A stretch of 64,000 nt of DNA from an uncultured Bacteroides sp. (GTDB lineage Bacteria; Bacteroidota; Bacteroidia; Bacteroidales; Bacteroidaceae): contig NZ_OY762899.1 in assembly GCF_963666545.1 (NCBI RefSeq), positions 3,786,365 through 3,850,364 of the forward strand, read 5' to 3'. Positions 1 to 8,145 of this stretch are shown here, in pieces (the first letter of the stretch is position 1; each line of letters opens with the position of its first letter). Position numbers and translations under genes: made by a program. The notes beneath the pieces were generated by a model. The model was not told the origin of the DNA, did no database searches, and saw only the letters and a program-made list of their open reading frames with translations.

Positions 1-158
1 ACTTTTGAATTCATAAAATACCCTCACTCGATTGATAATGTACAAGGCTTTATTTTCTTTTGTCGGTTGCAGCTTTTTTTCATCGCAGATATGTTTGTAC
101 ATCTTCGCTTTTTTGCTCATAAATCTTTTACTTTGCAGCCTTATTTAAAAGATAGAAT

Positions 159-1172
159 ATGAGAAGTTTTGCATCTGATAATAATTCCGGAGTGCATCCA
201 TTGGTGATGGAAGCATTGAGTCAAGCTAATGAAAATCATGCGTTAGGTTATGGTGATGACCGCTGGACAGAAGAGGCTGTGGCGAAGATTAAAGAGACAT
301 TCACTCCCGATTGCGAACCCTTGTTTGTGTTTAATGGTACAGGAAGTAATATTGTGGCACTTCAAATAATGGTGAGATCTTATCACTCCATTATTTGTGC
401 TGAAACAGCGCATATCTATGTGGACGAATGTGGATCACCAGTAAAAAGTACCGGAGCGCAAATCCGTCCTGTAGCTACTCCTGACGGTAAACTGACACCA
501 GCGTTGATACAGCCTTATCTACATGGTTTTGGCGACCAGCACCATTCACAACCGGGTGCTATTTATTTGTCGCAATGCACCGAATTGGGTACTATCTATA
601 CTGTTGATGAGCTGAAAGAGATTACTGCACTGGCTCATCAGCATGGCATGCGTGTGCACATGGATGGAGCCAGAATAGCCAATGCTTGTGCGACGCTAAA
701 TGTTTCTCTGCGTGCGTTGACGGTGGACTGTGGTATTGACGTGCTTAGCTTTGGAGGTACAAAAAACGGCTTGATGATGGGAGAATGCGTGATTGTGTTC
801 GATGCGTCATTGAAGGCTGAGGCTCGTTTTATTCGCAAGCAGTCGGCTCAACTGGCTTCTAAGATGCGTTATCTGTCGTGCCAGTTCACGGTTTATCTTA
901 CCAATGATCTTTGGTTAAAGAACGCCGCTCATGCCAATGCCATGGCGGGAAGATTGTATCAGGAATTGAAGTCTGTTCCGGGCGTTCACTTTACTCAGAA
1001 AGCAGAGAGTAACCAATTATTTCTTTCCATGCCGCGTGAGGTGATTGATAAGCTGCTGCAATCCTATTTCTTCTATTTTTGGAAGGAAGAGGAGAATGAA
1101 GTTCGCTTGGTTACTTCTTTTGATACTACCGATAACGACATTGACCAATTCATAAAAGTACTTCACTCATAA
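159..1172 (+). CDS. ltaE: Low-specificity L-threonine aldolase (PLP-dependent)
   Basis: The 337-residue product is a cytoplasmic fold-type I PLP enzyme of the beta-eliminating lyase/threonine aldolase family, which splits L-threonine or L-allo-threonine into glycine and acetaldehyde. The N-terminus (RSFASDNNSGVHP) is the family opening. A glycine-rich FNGTGSN stretch near residues 59-65 would contact the cofactor, and the Schiff-base lysine is K202 within FGGTKNG. The length is normal for the family. It stands alone on the plus strand, convergent with the GH9 gene, and no operon partner is visible. The ATG at 159 is the only start that keeps the conserved opening. Family assignment is confident; substrate preference among threonine isomers is inferred. 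Confidence 0.93.
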   Translation: MRSFASDNNSGVHPLVMEALSQANENHALGYGDDRWTEEAVAKIKETFTPDCEPLFVFNGTGSNIVALQIMVRSYHSIICAETAHIYVDECGSPVKSTGAQIRPVATPDGKLTPALIQPYLHGFGDQHHSQPGAIYLSQCTELGTIYTVDELKEITALAHQHGMRVHMDGARIANACATLNVSLRALTVDCGIDVLSFGGTKNGLMMGECVIVFDASLKAEARFIRKQSAQLASKMRYLSCQFTVYLTNDLWLKNAAHANAMAGRLYQELKSVPGVHFTQKAESNQLFLSMPREVIDKLLQSYFFYFWKEEENEVRLVTSFDTTDNDIDQFIKVLHS

Positions 1173-1204
1173 CTTTGGTAGCTCTTGAGTTTGTGGTAAC
1201 AAAT

Positions 1205-1269
1205 AAGGTTCGGACTTTCACAAGCCCGAACCTTTCATTGTACTATATTTCTTGGGGGTGAAATATAGT
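1205..1269. terminator. Pair of hairpins between convergent genes
   Basis: Two inverted repeats lie between the stops of the threonine aldolase and GH9 genes. AAGGTTCGG at 1205-1213 pairs with CCGAACCTT at 1226-1234, and ACTATATTTC at 1242-1251 pairs with GAAATATAGT at 1260-1269 around an 8-base loop. The position fits a bidirectional terminator, although the T-tracts are short. Confidence 0.6.
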
Positions 1270-1286
1270 CCTTTATCTGTAAGGTT

Positions 1287-3779
1287 TTACAATCCGATGG
1301 CCTCTTGCAGAGGAACAAAGGAATATCCTTTTTTCTTCAGAGTTTTAATCATCCTTTCCATGTAAGTAGAATAGAATTTATCTGTCCGCTTATCGTCTGT
1401 GCCAAAGTGAATGAGCATGATGTGCCCGTTCAAACCTTCTTTGGTTTCTACAGTCATTACTTTGTTATAAATTTCTTTGCTACTCCGATAGTTCTTCATG
1501 TCCGGAGTGGTATAGTCGGCATTGGTCATGGTTCCGGCTGTGAAGTTTATCAGTTGCAAACCCAAACTTTTTGTCCATGAAGCAATTTCAGCGTTATAAT
1601 GTTCATACGGCGGGATGAAGAACGGGGCATCGGTATATTTTATTCCTGCTTCGTTCATCAGTTGGTAGTTTGCTTGTAGGTCCTTTACGAAATCTTCACG
1701 ACTGATGAGAGTCGAATCCCTCTTCTCCCAAGAACAGTAGAGTGGATGAGCATAACTATGCGCTCCGACGTAATGTCCCTCGGCTTTCAGCTGACTGATA
1801 ATGTTGGGAAACAGTTTGTAGAAGTCTCCGGTAAAGAAGAATGCTCCTTTTATCTTTTGTTTCTTTAGCGTTCTTATGATTGCATCTGCACCGTCTGATT
1901 TATCGGCAGCAGTGAATACGAGTGTAATTTGTTTCTTTGAAGAATCCGTACGTACTATGCCACCGTTGCTATAACTATTTTTATCGTTTCTTGCATTGCT
2001 TGCTTTCATTCCTTCTTTTTGGAGAGATGAAAGATAGTAGGTCAGTGAGGCTGTACCATCCATGGTTGGTTCGTTGGTGGCGTAATCATGCGTGTCGTCA
2101 TGATAGACCATTCTGTCTGGTTGAAAGAGAGCATACTCTTCGCCTCCGTCCAGGCGTACACCCCTGAGACCTTTAAAGATGGTCGTGTACACAGGCCCAT
2201 CTACTAGTCCGCCGGTGGTGTTTCCGACACCTGCATTGATAAGAGAGGAGTGAGGCTTGGTGGGGTAATCTCCCCAAAGAGGTAACTCAACGACCATACT
2301 TGTTCCCCACGGATTGCAGCCGAAGAGCCAATCACGCAGGGAGGCTTCCATCTCTTCGTAAGTATTGTCTCCTGTTAGTTCACGATAAAGGCGGCACTGA
2401 GTGAGCATGGCCGTGGTGAGGTTGTTTGAACACCAGATAGTGGGGATGCCATAGAGGAATGGACTTTCAATGGCTTTCTCGTACACGCGACTGATGCCGG
2501 CACGCATGTTACGGATAAATTCTTGATTGATGCGCTTATTATTCACATTGGCCAGTCGATAGTGTCCCATACTCATAAATGGATACCATTGATAATGACG
2601 GGCACTGTCTGCTCCCATCCACGGAGTAACCGGTTCGCGACGTCCGTATTCGATGGCTTGATCCATATATTTTCTATCTCCGGTGGCACGATAAAGTTCT
2701 GTTGCGGCTAGCTCCATATCGTCTGTCCAGTTATCTTCTTCATAGATATAGGGTGAAAGCACAGAAACGGTTTGGCAAGCTCCGGGTTGGTCAATGCCTT
2801 GTTGGTAGGCATCTTCAGCTTTAGCCCTTATCTCAGCGGCAAAAGTTGGATAATATTTTTGCAAGATTTCAGCTCCCAAAGTAAAGCAAGAAGCAAATTT
2901 GCCCGCCGTACTGGCTACTCCGGTAGTGGCATTCATAAACTTTCCGCGTTGCTGCTTTTCTCCATTGCAAAAGTAAACCGGACGTCCGGTGCCTTTGCCG
3001 TAGCCATAATCAACATCATCTTTGTTGGGAAGTCGCATTCCGGCATGGTCGCGGTCGTCTGCTATCTGATTATAAAGTTCCCCTTTGGTCGGATTCATTC
3101 GGTTGAGCCAGTCCAACCCCCATTTAATTTCATCTACAATGTCAGGTATGCCGTTTGCTCCTGATAGTCCGGCAGCATCGTAAGCATCAGCAAACGATTC
3201 AGGGTTTTGTTGGTAGGCAAACATCATCTGATACATCGCATTGGCCGATGTGGTGGTGTACTGTAAATAGTCCGAAGCATCGTGCCAGCCTCCGCGAACA
3301 TCCAGGTGTTGGCCGGTCTTTGTGGGGTGATAAGCAATGTAGCCATCGTGCACGTGGCAACTGTCTTTTAAAAATGGGTTGTAACCGCATCTTTGCTGAC
3401 GCATGTAGTTCAGCAGAAAGTCGGCTGTTCCATTATACACCTGATTGCCAATAGGGAAACGGGGGGATTCTGTCCCACCGGCTTTCAGATAATACGTTCC
3501 CGGTTGATTAAAGTCGCTAAAGTCCAATCGGTAGCTGCTCTCCATCCGTCCTATTCTACCTGTTGCCTTGGGGGAGGCAAAGGTGCGTGCCGTTTTTCCG
3601 GTGAATGCGTCAATCAGAGCGTATTCTTTTACGTCTGTTGCCTGCTCACTCATAAATACCGCAACTTTTCGGGATTGAGGCAAGTATCCGAGTTGGTTAA
3701 TTCTTATCCATCCTTCTGCTCTAACACTTAATGTTATGATAGGAAGTACTACAATTAGTAACCAGCGCTTGCATCTCAT
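1287..3779 (-). CDS. Secreted GH9 endoglucanase-type enzyme fused to a CE4/NodB-like deacetylase domain
   Basis: The protein has 830 residues. An N-terminal signal peptide is followed by a cellulase N-terminal Ig-like domain (INQLGYLP near residue 27). A GH9 catalytic domain follows, with the catalytic Asp pair in GGWHDASD near residues 163-170. The GH9 signature Y-x-D-x4-Y-x3-E-x-T is complete, and its Glu, at about residue 569, is the proton donor. From about residue 615 there is a second domain resembling polysaccharide deacetylases: HSYAH near 671, a PPYEHY motif, and LIHFG near the C-terminus. Its first NodB motif is not the usual TFDDG but FTAADKSDG, so metal binding there is uncertain. 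GH9 enzymes cut beta-1,4-glucans; the fusion would suit an acetylated or amino-sugar-bearing polymer, which is inference. No susCD genes are adjacent. Confidence 0.9.
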   Translation of the reverse strand: MRCKRWLLIVVLPIITLSVRAEGWIRINQLGYLPQSRKVAVFMSEQATDVKEYALIDAFTGKTARTFASPKATGRIGRMESSYRLDFSDFNQPGTYYLKAGGTESPRFPIGNQVYNGTADFLLNYMRQQRCGYNPFLKDSCHVHDGYIAYHPTKTGQHLDVRGGWHDASDYLQYTTTSANAMYQMMFAYQQNPESFADAYDAAGLSGANGIPDIVDEIKWGLDWLNRMNPTKGELYNQIADDRDHAGMRLPNKDDVDYGYGKGTGRPVYFCNGEKQQRGKFMNATTGVASTAGKFASCFTLGAEILQKYYPTFAAEIRAKAEDAYQQGIDQPGACQTVSVLSPYIYEEDNWTDDMELAATELYRATGDRKYMDQAIEYGRREPVTPWMGADSARHYQWYPFMSMGHYRLANVNNKRINQEFIRNMRAGISRVYEKAIESPFLYGIPTIWCSNNLTTAMLTQCRLYRELTGDNTYEEMEASLRDWLFGCNPWGTSMVVELPLWGDYPTKPHSSLINAGVGNTTGGLVDGPVYTTIFKGLRGVRLDGGEEYALFQPDRMVYHDDTHDYATNEPTMDGTASLTYYLSSLQKEGMKASNARNDKNSYSNGGIVRTDSSKKQITLVFTAADKSDGADAIIRTLKKQKIKGAFFFTGDFYKLFPNIISQLKAEGHYVGAHSYAHPLYCSWEKRDSTLISREDFVKDLQANYQLMNEAGIKYTDAPFFIPPYEHYNAEIASWTKSLGLQLINFTAGTMTNADYTTPDMKNYRSSKEIYNKVMTVETKEGLNGHIMLIHFGTDDKRTDKFYSTYMERMIKTLKKKGYSFVPLQEAIGL

Positions 3780-4218
3780 AAAGTTTGATTTTTTAAGGTT
3801 GGTACCTGTGTTAAGTTGGTATGCAAATAAAGCTCATTAAATTAGAAAAAGGAATAAAGCAACTGTATTATTAAGTGATATTACATGTCGTTTACTTATT
3901 TTTAGAATTGAAGATTAAATATTAGCTGACAAAGAGAAGTTTATTGGGAACTCTTCTGTCAATGTTTCGAAAAGCTCTGAAAGGCCGACCCACAAAGGGT
4001 TTGGTTAACTAACTAGTTCAGCGTGGTGAATTAACTAGTTAACCGCGGTGAACTAGTTAGTTAACCACGCTGAACTAGTTAATTCTCTTTGGAAAGTGTT
4101 CTATGTAAGTTATCAGGAACTTTTTCGTTTGCGGACTTTTATCAACAAGCGAATAAAATGCTGTTTTACGAGGGAGAGTCGTACCAAAAAGCTCGCATCT
4201 TTTTGGTGATGATGCTAC
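3780..4218. other. Gene-free spacer carrying a palindromic repeat
   Basis: This roughly 440-bp stretch lies upstream of the GH9 gene and downstream of the acyl-CoA dehydrogenase terminator. No plausible coding frame was found. The recognisable content is the palindromic repeat at 4003-4084, annotated separately. The rest is AT-rich spacer that may hold the GH9 promoter, but no good TAnnTTTG box stands out. Confidence 0.6.
4003..4084. repeat. Imperfect 70-bp palindrome with four AACTAGTT boxes
   Basis: Four exact copies of AACTAGTT sit at 4011-4018, 4033-4040, 4051-4058 and 4073-4080, spaced 22, 18 and 22 bases apart. The whole block 4011-4080 is an imperfect palindrome centred on CCGCGG at 4043-4048. 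The outer 17 bases of each arm (AACTAGTTCAGCGTGGT and its complement) match perfectly. The core TTCAGCGTGGTGAA (4017-4030) recurs almost unchanged in the hairpin at 31252-31315. It could form a long cruciform or RNA hairpin. It is not followed by a T-tract, so it does not look like a simple terminator. Confidence 0.85.
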
Positions 4219-4268
4219 AACGAAAAAAGGCGTTCATCTTAAATATTTAAGAGAACGCCTTTTTCGTT
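4219..4268 (-). terminator. Terminator of the acyl-CoA dehydrogenase operon
   Basis: A near-perfect stem joins AACGAAAAAAGGCGTTC (4219-4235) to GAACGCCTTTTTCGTT (4253-4268). On the minus strand the 3' arm ends in a run of T. It lies just after the stop of the acyl-CoA dehydrogenase gene. Confidence 0.85.
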
Positions 4269-4282
4269 GGGATATAATCTAA

Positions 4283-5986
4283 TTATTTTCTGTAATATGC
4301 CAAATCGTCTTTATCAAACTTATGGATAAACATGACATGTTTTTCTATTTCTACTTCAGCATAGCGAACATAGACTTGTGCCGACTCTGCAAAGATGGCA
4401 TTTTTAGATGCATCTTGAATGAGAAGATATGACATGATGAGATGAGCTGCCATCTCTACCAAACGACGAGCACAAAAATCAAGTAATTCCTGATCTTTGG
4501 TCTCAATGATCTTTGTCACGGCTGTTTCATATTTATTGGCCATTTCTTTGAGGCGATTCTTCAAACCTTCGAACTCCGGAGATACGGGCATTGCTTCGTA
4601 TTCGCGGATGCGAGCGAGATAGGCGCCGGTCGTTACATAGCGTATAGCGGCAACCACTTGCAACTGAGTAGTACCTTCATAAATGGAAGTAATACGAGAG
4701 TCGCGGTAGATACGTTCGCAAGCGTAATCTTTCATAAATCCCGATCCGCCATGAATCTGAATACAGTCGTAGGCATTTTGATTTGCGAACTCACTTCCTA
4801 TCCCTTTAGCCAGAGGAGTAAAACTATCAGCCAGTTTTGAAAATAGTTTTTGCTCCTGACGTTCTTCAGGGGTTAGTTTACGGTCTTTTGCTATATCATC
4901 GAGTGCTTTATATACATCGACAAAGCGAGCTGTTTCATAAAGCAACGTGCGTGAAGCATCCAATTTGGCTTTCATCAATGAAAGAATCTCGGCAACAGCA
5001 GGGAATTCGACAATGGCTTTACCAAATTGTTTGCGATCCTGCGCATACGCCAATGCTTCGTTATAAGCAGCGTGAGACAATCCCACTGATTGGGCAGCAA
5101 TGCCTAGACGAGCTCCATTCATCAGTGCCATCACATATTTGATGAGGCCCAACTTACGGTCACCACAAAGTTCGGCCTTGGCATTCTTATAGACTAATTC
5201 GCAAGTAGGTGATCCTTTGATACCCATTTTGTTCTCAATGCGGCGAACGTCTACACCGCCATTGCGTTTATCATAAATGAACATGGAAAGTCCACGACCG
5301 TCATGTGTGCCTTCTTCAGAACGAGCAAGCACGAGGTGTATGTCAGCATCTCCGTTGGTAATGAAACGTTTTACGCCGTTCAAGTACCAGCATCCGTCTT
5401 TCTCGCTATAAGAAGCTTTGAGCATGACAGACTGGAGGTCGGAACCAGCATCCGGCTCTGTAAGGTCCATTGACATGGTATCTCCCTGACAAACACGAGT
5501 AATATAGCGTTTCTTCTGGTCGTCGTTGGCAAACTCGTAAATGGTCTCTGCACAATCTTGCAATCCCCATAAGTTTTCGAATCCTGCATCGCTACGACTT
5601 ACTATATCGGCAGCCATAATGTAGGGAACAACAGGGAAGTTCAGTCCACCAAAACGACGTGGCATAGCCATACCCATTAATCCGGCTTTGCGACAAGCTT
5701 CTAAGTTTGCAGCAGTTCCAGTGGCATACGTAACTCGTCCGTCATTAACCGAAGGACCTTCATGATCTACACCCTCGGCATTAGGGGCAACAATGTCTCC
5801 ACAGATTTCGCCTACAATTTCCAGTACTTGATTGTAGCTGTCCATTGCATCCTCAAAGTCAATAGGAGCATATTCATAACTCTCTGTATCAGTGTAGCTT
5901 CTCTCTTTGAGTTCTACAATTCTCTTCATTAACGGATGGTTCAAGTGATGCTTGAGTTCCGGTGTATCTGTATAAAAGTTAGCCAT
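4283..5986 (-). CDS. Acyl-CoA dehydrogenase family protein
   Basis: The 567-residue flavoprotein oxidises an acyl-CoA at the alpha-beta bond, or reduces an enoyl-CoA, passing electrons to the ETF encoded upstream in the same operon. The sequence shows the family motif TEPDAGSD, the FAD-contact HGGSGF, and the catalytic base in IYEGT at about residue 436. It is longer than the classical roughly 380-residue enzymes because of an N-terminal stretch and a C-terminal alpha-helical extension, a layout known in the 560-600-residue class. The order etfB-etfA-acd has 21-base and 3-base gaps, so the three are surely co-transcribed. No thiolase, crotonase or CoA-transferase lies nearby, so the acyl substrate cannot be named. 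Confidence 0.93.
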   Translation of the reverse strand: MANFYTDTPELKHHLNHPLMKRIVELKERSYTDTESYEYAPIDFEDAMDSYNQVLEIVGEICGDIVAPNAEGVDHEGPSVNDGRVTYATGTAANLEACRKAGLMGMAMPRRFGGLNFPVVPYIMAADIVSRSDAGFENLWGLQDCAETIYEFANDDQKKRYITRVCQGDTMSMDLTEPDAGSDLQSVMLKASYSEKDGCWYLNGVKRFITNGDADIHLVLARSEEGTHDGRGLSMFIYDKRNGGVDVRRIENKMGIKGSPTCELVYKNAKAELCGDRKLGLIKYVMALMNGARLGIAAQSVGLSHAAYNEALAYAQDRKQFGKAIVEFPAVAEILSLMKAKLDASRTLLYETARFVDVYKALDDIAKDRKLTPEERQEQKLFSKLADSFTPLAKGIGSEFANQNAYDCIQIHGGSGFMKDYACERIYRDSRITSIYEGTTQLQVVAAIRYVTTGAYLARIREYEAMPVSPEFEGLKNRLKEMANKYETAVTKIIETKDQELLDFCARRLVEMAAHLIMSYLLIQDASKNAIFAESAQVYVRYAEVEIEKHVMFIHKFDKDDLAYYRK

Positions 5987-5989
5987 TTG

Positions 5990-7009
5990 TTATTTTGAAT
6001 TTTGTTTATAGAACTTAATCATCTTTGGTATAACTTCCTCCACAGTGCCATTAATCACATAGTCGGCTATGGTATTGATTGGTGCTTCGGGGTCATTATT
6101 GATAGAGATAATCATAGAGCTTTCCTGCATTCCGGCAATATGTTGTATCTGTCCGGAAATGCCACAAGCAATGTAGAGCTTCGGGCGAACGGTAACACCG
6201 GTTTGCCCGATTTGGCGATCATGATCGGCAAAGCCGGCATCAACAGCCGCACGGCTGGCACCTACTTCTGCATTCAGTGTCTTAGCCAGATCAAAAAGCA
6301 ATTTGAAATTATCCTTAGAACCTACTCCGTAACCTCCTGAGATAATAATCGGTGATCCTTTCAGATTATTCTTTGCTTTCTCAACGTGTCGTTCTATCAC
6401 CTCAATCACATAGTCGGTGTCGGCAACAAACTTTTTCACGTCATGGTTGATAACTTCACCTTTATAATTAGAGGCAAGAATTTGTTTTTTCATCACTCCT
6501 TCGCGAACGGTTGCCATTTGAGGACGATGTTCGGGGTTAACGATAGTAGCCACAATGTTTCCACCGAAAGCCGGACGAATCTGATACAAAAGATTTTTGT
6601 AGGTTTTGCCTTCTTTTTTATCTTCGTGATCTCCTATTTCGAGCGCTGTACAGTCGGCTGTTAGTCCGCTAGTTAGGGCAGAAGAAACGCGAGGTCCCAG
6701 ATCACGGCCGATAACAGTAGCGCCCATCAGGCAAATTTGGGGTTTTTCTTCTTTAAAAAGATTGACTAAAATGGAGGTATGAGGGAGCGAGGTATAAGGA
6801 TAGAGCCCTTTACCTTCGAACACATGGAGTTTGTCTACTCCATAAGGAATGAGATCCTTTTCAATACCTTTTAGGTTCTTTCCGATAACGATGGCTTCAA
6901 GTTGACACTTCAATTGATTGGCCAGTGATCGTCCTTTGGTGAGAAGTTCCAGACTAACGTCCAACACAACACCTTCTTCTATTTCACAATATACAAATAA
7001 ATTATTCAT
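5990..7009 (-). CDS. etfA: Electron transfer flavoprotein alpha subunit
   Basis: The 339-residue protein is the FAD-carrying alpha subunit of ETF. The C-terminal FAD domain holds the characteristic GASRAAVDAGF segment, then GQTGVTVRPKLYIACGISG and the closing SINNDPEAPI. The N-terminal half is the nucleotide-binding-like domain shared with the beta subunit. It sits 21 bases after etfB and 3 bases before the acyl-CoA dehydrogenase, its expected redox partner. Whether this ETF is of the electron-bifurcating type cannot be judged safely from the motifs visible here. Confidence 0.95.
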   Translation of the reverse strand: MNNLFVYCEIEEGVVLDVSLELLTKGRSLANQLKCQLEAIVIGKNLKGIEKDLIPYGVDKLHVFEGKGLYPYTSLPHTSILVNLFKEEKPQICLMGATVIGRDLGPRVSSALTSGLTADCTALEIGDHEDKKEGKTYKNLLYQIRPAFGGNIVATIVNPEHRPQMATVREGVMKKQILASNYKGEVINHDVKKFVADTDYVIEVIERHVEKAKNNLKGSPIIISGGYGVGSKDNFKLLFDLAKTLNAEVGASRAAVDAGFADHDRQIGQTGVTVRPKLYIACGISGQIQHIAGMQESSMIISINNDPEAPINTIADYVINGTVEEVIPKMIKFYKQNSK

Positions 7010-7030
7010 CTTATTTAAGTAGTTAGTCGC

Positions 7031-7903
7031 TTAGCCGATGGTGTGGTTAGCTAATAGTTCAACAATAAGGTCTTCTATTTCTCGGTCGCCGCTGCCAATC
7101 GTTTTATTTTCTTTGGCTTGGAACACAATGTTTTGAACAGCTTTTACCTTTGTGGGAGAGCCTGAAAGACCACATTGTGCGAGGTCTCCGTTTACGTCGG
7201 CTACGCTCCATTCCACCAGATTTAAGTAGTCACGTCTGTCATATAAATCGGTGTAGTCAAGATTACCTTGTTGTTTCTCGGTGATAGTTTTGGCATGCTT
7301 GTACTTCTGAACGAGTTTGGCATTGCGGGGGCGGCAAGGAGCGGCCGATCCATTGACTGTGATCACGATAGGAAGCGGACCTTCAACCGTTTCAACACCC
7401 CCGTCAATATGTCGTTTTACTTTGATACGGCCATCGGCAACTGCTAGAATTTCCTCAGCATAGGTGATTTGTGTCATGCCTAACTTCTCCGCTACCTGTG
7501 GACCAACTTGAGCCGTGTCTCCATCAATGGCTTGTCGGCCCCCGATAATGACATCACATGCTCCGATTTTCTTAATGGCAGTGGCCAAGGCATACGAAGT
7601 AGCCAATGTATCTGCTCCGGCAAATGCACGGTCGGTAAGCAGATAGCCGTTATCGGCACCACGAAAAAGTCCTTCACGAATAATTTCTGCGGCGCGCCCC
7701 GGACCCATTGTTAGGACAGTAATAGTAGAACCGGGATGGGCATCTTTCAATCGAAGAGCCTGCTCTAGTGCATTAAGGTCTTCAGGGTTGAAGATGGCAG
7801 GTAGTGCCGCGCGATTAATAGTTCCGTCGGCTTTCATGGCATCTTTCCCAACGTTACGTGTGTCGGGAACTTGTTTTGCCAATACAACAATTTTCAAACT
7901 CAT
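7031..7903 (-). CDS. etfB: Electron transfer flavoprotein beta subunit
   Basis: The 290-residue beta subunit of ETF opens with KIVVLAKQVPDTRNV and contains the family signature GGRQAIDGDTAQVGP, which forms part of the AMP/FAD-binding loop. It is the first gene of the etfB-etfA-acd operon and is preceded by a good Bacteroidetes promoter at 7954-7983. It is somewhat longer than typical ETF beta (about 250 residues), mainly at the C-terminus. The ATG at 7903 matches the conserved opening. Confidence 0.95.
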   Translation of the reverse strand: MSLKIVVLAKQVPDTRNVGKDAMKADGTINRAALPAIFNPEDLNALEQALRLKDAHPGSTITVLTMGPGRAAEIIREGLFRGADNGYLLTDRAFAGADTLATSYALATAIKKIGACDVIIGGRQAIDGDTAQVGPQVAEKLGMTQITYAEEILAVADGRIKVKRHIDGGVETVEGPLPIVITVNGSAAPCRPRNAKLVQKYKHAKTITEKQQGNLDYTDLYDRRDYLNLVEWSVADVNGDLAQCGLSGSPTKVKAVQNIVFQAKENKTIGSGDREIEDLIVELLANHTIG

Positions 7904-7953
7904 GTTATTAATTTTAGTATTAGTATTTCAGTAGTACATTAACTATCAGCGTG

Positions 7954-7983
7954 CAAATTTACGCAAACAGTTGATTCTGCAAA
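7954..7983 (-). promoter_or_regulatory. Promoter of the etfB-etfA-acd operon
   Basis: On the minus strand a -7 box TAAATTTG (plus 7954-7961) is preceded by TTTG (plus 7980-7983) with 18 bases between, matching the Bacteroidetes housekeeping promoter apart from slightly tight spacing. The predicted leader is roughly 40 bases. Confidence 0.7.
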
Positions 7984-8090
7984 GGAATATACTTAAAAAA
8001 CGCACAATATTATGATTTTTGAGCAATTGATGAACCGTACAGATCTTAATTTTGTTTTTGCCGATGAAATGAGGACGTTTGTCGATTTCA

Positions 8091-8122
8091 TTTGTTGAGT
8101 ATCTCAGAGATAGCTATTTTTG
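8091..8122 (+). promoter_or_regulatory. Promoter of the lytS-lytTR pair
   Basis: TTTG at 8091-8094 and TATTTTTG at 8115-8122 are separated by exactly 20 bases, a textbook Bacteroidetes promoter. The transcription start would fall near 8128-8131. This rules out the TTG at 8092 as start codon and favours the ATG at 8146. Confidence 0.75.
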
Positions 8123-8145
8123 TAAAATTGATGATTTTCTATAAT

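Noticed and set aside
4003-4084. Simple transcription terminator
   Set aside because: There is no T-tract, the stem is much longer than usual, and a proper terminator for the operon already exists at 4219-4268.
8092-8145. TTG start extending the LytS-type kinase by 18 residues
   Set aside because: The TTG overlaps the TTTG element of a consensus promoter whose transcript would begin downstream.
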